In this document: in pieces, positions 31,397-34,742 of the stretch
Layout of the letters: each line of letters begins with the position of its first letter
Position numbering within the stretch: the stretch's first letter is position 1
NCBI RefSeq assembly: GCF_028206795.1
Contig: NZ_JAQLFJ010000017.1
Coordinates: forward strand, 1-34,742
Reading direction: 5' to 3'
Origin: Collinsella aerofaciens
GTDB taxonomy: Bacteria; Actinomycetota; Coriobacteriia; Coriobacteriales; Coriobacteriaceae
DNA length: 34,742 nt
Program-made: the position numbers and the translations under genes
Notes under the pieces: generated by a model
Seen by the model: the letters and a program-made list of their open reading frames with translations, nothing else
Databases searched by the model: none
What the model was told of the DNA's origin: nothing

Positions 31397-32701
31397 CTAG
31401 AGCTCGGCCTCCGCATGGCCTCGCTGCGCCTCGGGCAGCTCCCCGTAGAGCGGATGGTCTTCGAGCCTAAAGCGCTCGACCTGTTCGGGAGTGCAGCCGC
31501 GCACAAAGAGCCACGAGCGATCGATCGGCGTCGCCATGAGCGTGCTGGGCAGCGCGTCGGCGCGGTCGGAAAACACCCGGGCGCTCTCGGGATCCTGGAA
31601 CGCCAGCACCAGATGCGTGTCGCAGTTGCCCATGATGGAGCGTGCGCGTGCCTCGCCATAGAGCGCATCGAGCTGGTTGGTCGACTGCAGCAGCAGCGTT
31701 GCCCAGATGTTGCGGCTTCGGATAATCGAGAGCACGTTGTCGATCTGGGGGATCTGCAGATTTGCGAAGTCATCGAGCATAAAGCGCACGGGCACGGGCA
31801 GGCTGCCGTCGGGCTGCCTATCGGCCTCACGAATGAGGCCCATAAACGCCTGCGAAATAAAGAGGCCGGTCAGCGGATCGAGATTGCGGTCAATATCGCT
31901 CACGGTTACAAACAGGGCGCAGGGGGTGTGTCCCATGGAAGCGAAGTCCACCTGATGGCACTCACGATAGAGCTGTGCCGCACCGTCGAATCCCAGACAC
32001 ATGACCTTTTCGGCAAGGATGCCGACGATGCTCGCGTGCATGCGCTCGGCATTTTGCGTAATGGCGTAGCGCCGCCATAGCGAGAGGGCATAGCTTTGGG
32101 GGTCGGTCGTGATCAGGTCGTCAAACAATCGACCCGTGGCACCGTCCTGCAGGTGCTCGATCAGCTTGATGACCGAGCTGATCGTCTGCTCGTCGGCGGG
32201 TAGCTGTTCGGTGACGTAGGCGATAAGACACGACAGCAGGTTTGCCGCCGCATGATCCCAAAAAGGCTGGTTGTTGTCCTCGATGGGGCAGATGGCCTTT
32301 GCCACCGAGAGGATGTCCTGCTGGTTGGGCCTGCCGTCCGCCTTGCGGCGAATGTGCCTCAGGGGGTTGTAGCCGCAGCGCTCGATGCCGGGCGCAAGGG
32401 CCGGGACGGTGTTGAGGTCAGCGAAGTTGAGACATTGCACGCGGTAACCGTGGGCTGCCAGCACGGGTCCCACTTCGTGACAGAGCGTGCCTTTGGTGTC
32501 GAGCACGATGTAGCTTGCGTTCATTTGCAGCAGGTTGGGCTTGAGGACGTTTCGGGTCTTGCCGGCTCCCGAGGGGCCGATCACAAGCGCGTTGTTGTTG
32601 AGTCCCGTTTGGCGGGTGTCGCAGGAAAGCGTCCGATCTTTCGCGAGGATGGTGGACGATGCGGACTCAGATGCGGCGAGGCGGCTGGCGAGGTTAGACA
32701 T
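31397..32701 (-). CDS. Soluble TraG/VirD4-like coupling ATPase
   Basis: The 434-residue protein has Walker A IGPSGAGKT (about residues 41-49) and Walker B RFMLDDFANL (about 306-314), followed by RSRNIWATLLLQSTNQLDALYG. Together these are the hallmark of type IV coupling proteins that feed DNA or protein into type IV secretion channels. It starts only about 40 residues before Walker A and has no N-terminal membrane helices, unlike VirD4 and TraG (usually over 500 residues), so it is probably soluble or membrane-associated through a partner. ATG 32701 has AAGGAGG six bases upstream and overlaps the clpP-like stop by 8 bp. No relaxase or other secretion gene is within the window. Confidence 0.88.
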   Translation of the reverse strand: MSNLASRLAASESASSTILAKDRTLSCDTRQTGLNNNALVIGPSGAGKTRNVLKPNLLQMNASYIVLDTKGTLCHEVGPVLAAHGYRVQCLNFADLNTVPALAPGIERCGYNPLRHIRRKADGRPNQQDILSVAKAICPIEDNNQPFWDHAAANLLSCLIAYVTEQLPADEQTISSVIKLIEHLQDGATGRLFDDLITTDPQSYALSLWRRYAITQNAERMHASIVGILAEKVMCLGFDGAAQLYRECHQVDFASMGHTPCALFVTVSDIDRNLDPLTGLFISQAFMGLIREADRQPDGSLPVPVRFMLDDFANLQIPQIDNVLSIIRSRNIWATLLLQSTNQLDALYGEARARSIMGNCDTHLVLAFQDPESARVFSDRADALPSTLMATPIDRSWLFVRGCTPEQVERFRLEDHPLYGELPEAQRGHAEAEL

Positions 32702-33311
32702 GAGCGACCTCCTTGGTGGTCGAGAGGATTTCGTGGGCAAAGCCGAGCTCGACGGCGCGCTCGGCCGAAAGGTAGGTGTCTTTTGCAGTGAGGGACTGGA
32801 TGCGCTTGGGCGTGAGGCCGCTGCGGTCCGAGAGGATTTGCGTGAGGGTCTTGCGGGTCTGCATGAGACGTCGGCTGGTTTCCTGCAGCGCAAGTGCCGA
32901 GCCGCCTGCCCCCTGGGGGATCAGCGGGTCGTGAATCATGAGCTCTGCATGGGGCGCCATACGGCGATCGTCGCCGCCCATAAAGATCACGGCGCCCATG
33001 GACGCGGCGAATTCCAGGCAGACGGTGCGGATGGGGCACGATGCGAGGCGCATGGCGTCATAGATCGCAAGACCCGATCGCACGCTTCCGCCGGCGCTGG
33101 CGACAAATATGGTGATGGGGCGGCTGGGGTCGGTGGCATCGAGCAGGCGGATCTGCTGGCATAGGTCGTGGGCCATCGGGGTTTCGATGTTTCCCATGAC
33201 GGAGAGCTCGCGACGGGCGAGCATCTCATCGTAAATGCTGGTGAGCGTGATGCCTCGGGCGGATTCACGCATGGTGAGGGGGCTGATGATGGGGGAATGA
33301 TTGGTGTCCAT
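32694..33311 (-). CDS. ClpP-like serine protease in a mobile-element context
   Basis: The 205-residue protein keeps the complete ClpP catalytic triad: Ser104 in AASMGA, His127 in LMIHDPL and Asp178 in KDTYLSA. The GGSVRSGLAIYDAM segment matches the ClpP oxyanion region. It is therefore likely active. A housekeeping ClpP would normally sit with clpX or tig; here it is translationally coupled to the coupling ATPase and preceded by an unknown protein, pointing to a specialised role. The Clp-ATPase-docking region cannot be judged. ATG 33311 has AAGGAGT four bases upstream. Confidence 0.92.
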   Translation of the reverse strand: MDTNHSPIISPLTMRESARGITLTSIYDEMLARRELSVMGNIETPMAHDLCQQIRLLDATDPSRPITIFVASAGGSVRSGLAIYDAMRLASCPIRTVCLEFAASMGAVIFMGGDDRRMAPHAELMIHDPLIPQGAGGSALALQETSRRLMQTRKTLTQILSDRSGLTPKRIQSLTAKDTYLSAERAVELGFAHEILSTTKEVAHV

Positions 33312-33377
33312 GAGGACTCCTTCCTGTTGGTTGTGTTGTGGAGGAATAGGATTGTTGCCCGCGGAGGGGCTGGCGGG

Positions 33378-34268
33378 CTACAGGGTTCGTCCGAGCCTGA
33401 GATCGAGCTCGGTTGTGGGGCAGGCTGCCTGTTCGTGCGGCTCGCAAGCGCCAAGGGCTCCAAAGCGATAGAGCGTTGCGGCAGGCGTGGTGTAGGCGAG
33501 CCGAAGCTGATACTCGACAGGGGCACATCCGTCATTTTTGTAATGAGCCGCGTAGTACTGCGCGATGCTGGCGTTCATCTCGCTGCCATTGCGATGGCGC
33601 TCAAACTGGCGTCTGCAGGTCTCGATGATCTTTGCTACCGACTTGGGTGCCGTCGCGGGAACAAGGGCGAGATAGCCCTCAAATAGCTCGTTGATGCTCA
33701 GGAGGCACAGCAGGTCGATCAGCGTCCTTATGGCTGCTCCCTCGGCGGAAAAGTGCGCGGTCATGCGGTTATATCGGTTGCGGTCGACGATGGCCGCATG
33801 GGGTCTTGGAGTTTTCTGCCCTGTGGTCCCGGGCTTTTGCCGCGCCTGTGTATTGAGCTCGACGTTGCAGCGCTTGAGGCCGTCCAACGGAAGGAACAGT
33901 GCGGTGCGCAGGGTGTTCCGCTTGCTTTCGAGTTCATGACGCTCGTCGGGTTCCCATTCGAGCTTGAGTTTCGTGTCGAGCGCCGTAAGCATATGGGCTA
34001 GGCAGCCTACGGTAAGAACGTACGAATCGTTGTCGCGTTTTGGGGCATAGGGGTCCGTCAGCTTGCGAATGTCGGGGTCGCCCATGATCTTTGTGCAGCG
34101 CTTCAGCAGTTGAGGCTTGCCGGCCAAGATCGTCGCGAGCGGTAGCGACGCGTAGTTCTTGATGGTCGCGGCGGCAAAGGCGGCGTCATATTCGTTTGCA
34201 TATGCTCTCTCAATGCGGGCATCCAGAATGCTTTTCTTATCGCCGTCTTCAGCGTGGTGGTTTGTCAT
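33378..34268 (-). CDS. Unknown protein at the head of the coupling ATPase operon
   Basis: I do not recognise this 296-residue protein. It is soluble, helical and rich in charged residues, without signal peptide or membrane segment. A central basic stretch (KPGTTGQKTPRPHAAIVDRNRYNR) and the ends ERHELESKRNTLR and KIIETCRRQFERHR suggest nucleic acid binding, but no motif proves it. ATG 34268 has GGAGAAG upstream; the frame runs to 34424 through a repetitive His-rich stretch, which I treat as non-coding. It lies 66 bp before the clpP-like gene. Confidence 0.7.
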   Translation of the reverse strand: MTNHHAEDGDKKSILDARIERAYANEYDAAFAAATIKNYASLPLATILAGKPQLLKRCTKIMGDPDIRKLTDPYAPKRDNDSYVLTVGCLAHMLTALDTKLKLEWEPDERHELESKRNTLRTALFLPLDGLKRCNVELNTQARQKPGTTGQKTPRPHAAIVDRNRYNRMTAHFSAEGAAIRTLIDLLCLLSINELFEGYLALVPATAPKSVAKIIETCRRQFERHRNGSEMNASIAQYYAAHYKNDGCAPVEYQLRLAYTTPAATLYRFGALGACEPHEQAACPTTELDLRLGRTL

Positions 34269-34284
34269 AGCTTCTCCAATCGGT

Positions 34285-34349
34285 TGATGTTCGTGCTGTT
34301 TGTTGATGTGTTGGTTGTCGTGAATGATGTGCTTGCCGTGGGTGATGTG
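34285..34349. repeat. Iteron-like TGATGT repeats
   Basis: TGATGT occurs at 34285, 34304, 34325 and 34343, with spacings of 19, 21 and 18 bp, and the neighbouring bases are partly conserved (TGATGTG followed by YTG or CTT). Four copies at about two helical turns, directly upstream of the unknown gene, resemble iterons or a multimeric operator. Confidence 0.4.
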
Positions 34350-34588
34350 CTGACGTTGGGGTGCTATGCGGTTTTCAATGTGCCCGTGAGGCAGTTGCTG
34401 CAGGGGCGGGATAGGACGGCCCATGCAAGGCGGAAGGCATCGTGCTCAAAATCGAGACAGCAATGCCCGGGGTACCTCACATGTGGCAGTTACCTCATTA
34501 AGTTGTCATTGCGTTTGGGGTTGTACTTTGCCGATCTTCCTTCTCTTACACGCTAAAACTCAAACTTCATATGCTCGATCTACTTAAA

Positions 34589-34608
34589 ACCGCAACGGCG
34601 GTCTTTTA
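34589..34608. terminator. Small bidirectional terminator
   Basis: ACCGC (34589-34593) and GCGGT (34598-34602) form a 5-bp stem with a 4-nt loop, with CTTTT on the plus side and, read on the minus strand, TTTTAAG on the other. Confidence 0.55.
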
Positions 34609-34693
34609 TCAACTTATATGTCGGAACGCGTCTTTGCAAGTACTTTTCTGCGTTTGTTTCAAATGGGCCTTGATTATCATTTTCATTGCAACA

Positions 34694-34735
34694 GCCTCAG
34701 GACTCAGCGCAACGCGTTGCGCTGAGTCCTGAGGC
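34694..34735. repeat. Perfect 42-bp palindrome
   Basis: The 21 bases 34694-34714 (GCCTCAGGACTCAGCGCAAC plus G) are followed without a spacer by their exact complement through 34735. The centre is AACGCGTT. There is no T-tract on either side. It lies seven bases from the right edge, so its context is cut off. Confidence 0.85.
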
Positions 34736-34742
34736 GCGAATC

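Larger units (their letters stand above)
34350..34742. other. Non-coding right end of the window
   Basis: I accept no gene here. From about 34490 the sequence turns AT-rich. It holds the small terminator at 34589 and the palindrome at 34694, described separately. No clear promoter for the minus-strand operon could be chosen. Confidence 0.55.

Noticed and set aside
34269..34424. N-terminal extension of the unknown protein (His-rich)
   Set aside because: The ATG at 34268 has a good ribosome site; the extension is a repetitive stretch better explained as upstream repeats, though this is not certain.

Overview
The window looks like chromosome from a strictly anaerobic, high-GC member of the Coriobacteriia, most like Collinsella. 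I infer this from protein character and gene content (oxygen-sensitive NrdD/NrdG, flavodoxin, DUF3793, an actinobacterial-type SOS box), not from a database search. It holds 34 protein genes that I accept, one 17-codon leader ORF, and many intergenic hairpins and inverted repeats. I see no tRNA, rRNA, CRISPR array or insertion sequence.

Layout. 1-3.9 kb: anaerobic ribonucleotide reductase nrdD and its activase nrdG, with an NrdR box upstream and a 138-bp nested inverted repeat between the two genes. 3.9-5.6 kb: a folate cluster, folE, an HD hydrolase and folB. 5.6-7.5 kb (minus): an HExxH metallopeptidase and an M19 dipeptidase. 7.6-9.5 kb: a SlyD-like FKBP isomerase coupled to a UreE-like nickel chaperone, then a Cof-type HAD phosphatase. 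9.6-13.1 kb (minus): LysR regulator, RNase HI, Gfo/Idh oxidoreductase, acylphosphatase and a Fur/PerR-type regulator. 13.1-14.8 kb: metY, divergent from the LysR gene, with a good promoter and a Cys-containing leader ORF. 15-16.2 kb: a secreted 3D-like protein and a small membrane protein. 16.3-18.1 kb (minus): ketopantoate reductase family and cyclase family proteins. 18.2-21.6 kb: aldo/keto reductase with Fe-S motifs, a second Gfo/Idh protein and endonuclease IV; the last two are each preceded by a homologous covarying hairpin. 21.7-24.9 kb: a polar amino acid ABC transporter. 24.9-26.6 kb: flavodoxin and DUF3793 (minus), divergent from an HMA metal-binding protein. 26.7-28.6 kb (minus): Y-family polymerase and YolD-like protein behind tandem SOS boxes. 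28.7-29.4 kb: a half-length iron-ADH-like gene between inverted repeats. 29.6-31.3 kb: pgi. 31.4-34.3 kb (minus): a mobile-element-like set with a soluble TraG/VirD4 ATPase, a ClpP-type protease and an unknown protein.

Most genes are ordinary core metabolism. The observations most worth following are: (1) hairpins before the second Gfo/Idh gene and nfo, whose arms differ by compensatory changes and whose outer stem can pair with the Shine-Dalgarno sequence; (2) a SlyD-UreE pair with no urease genes in the window; (3) the ClpP / soluble coupling-ATPase / unknown-protein cluster; (4) a leader ORF and alternative hairpins before metY; and (5) several long palindromic elements, including a perfect 42-bp palindrome at the right edge.
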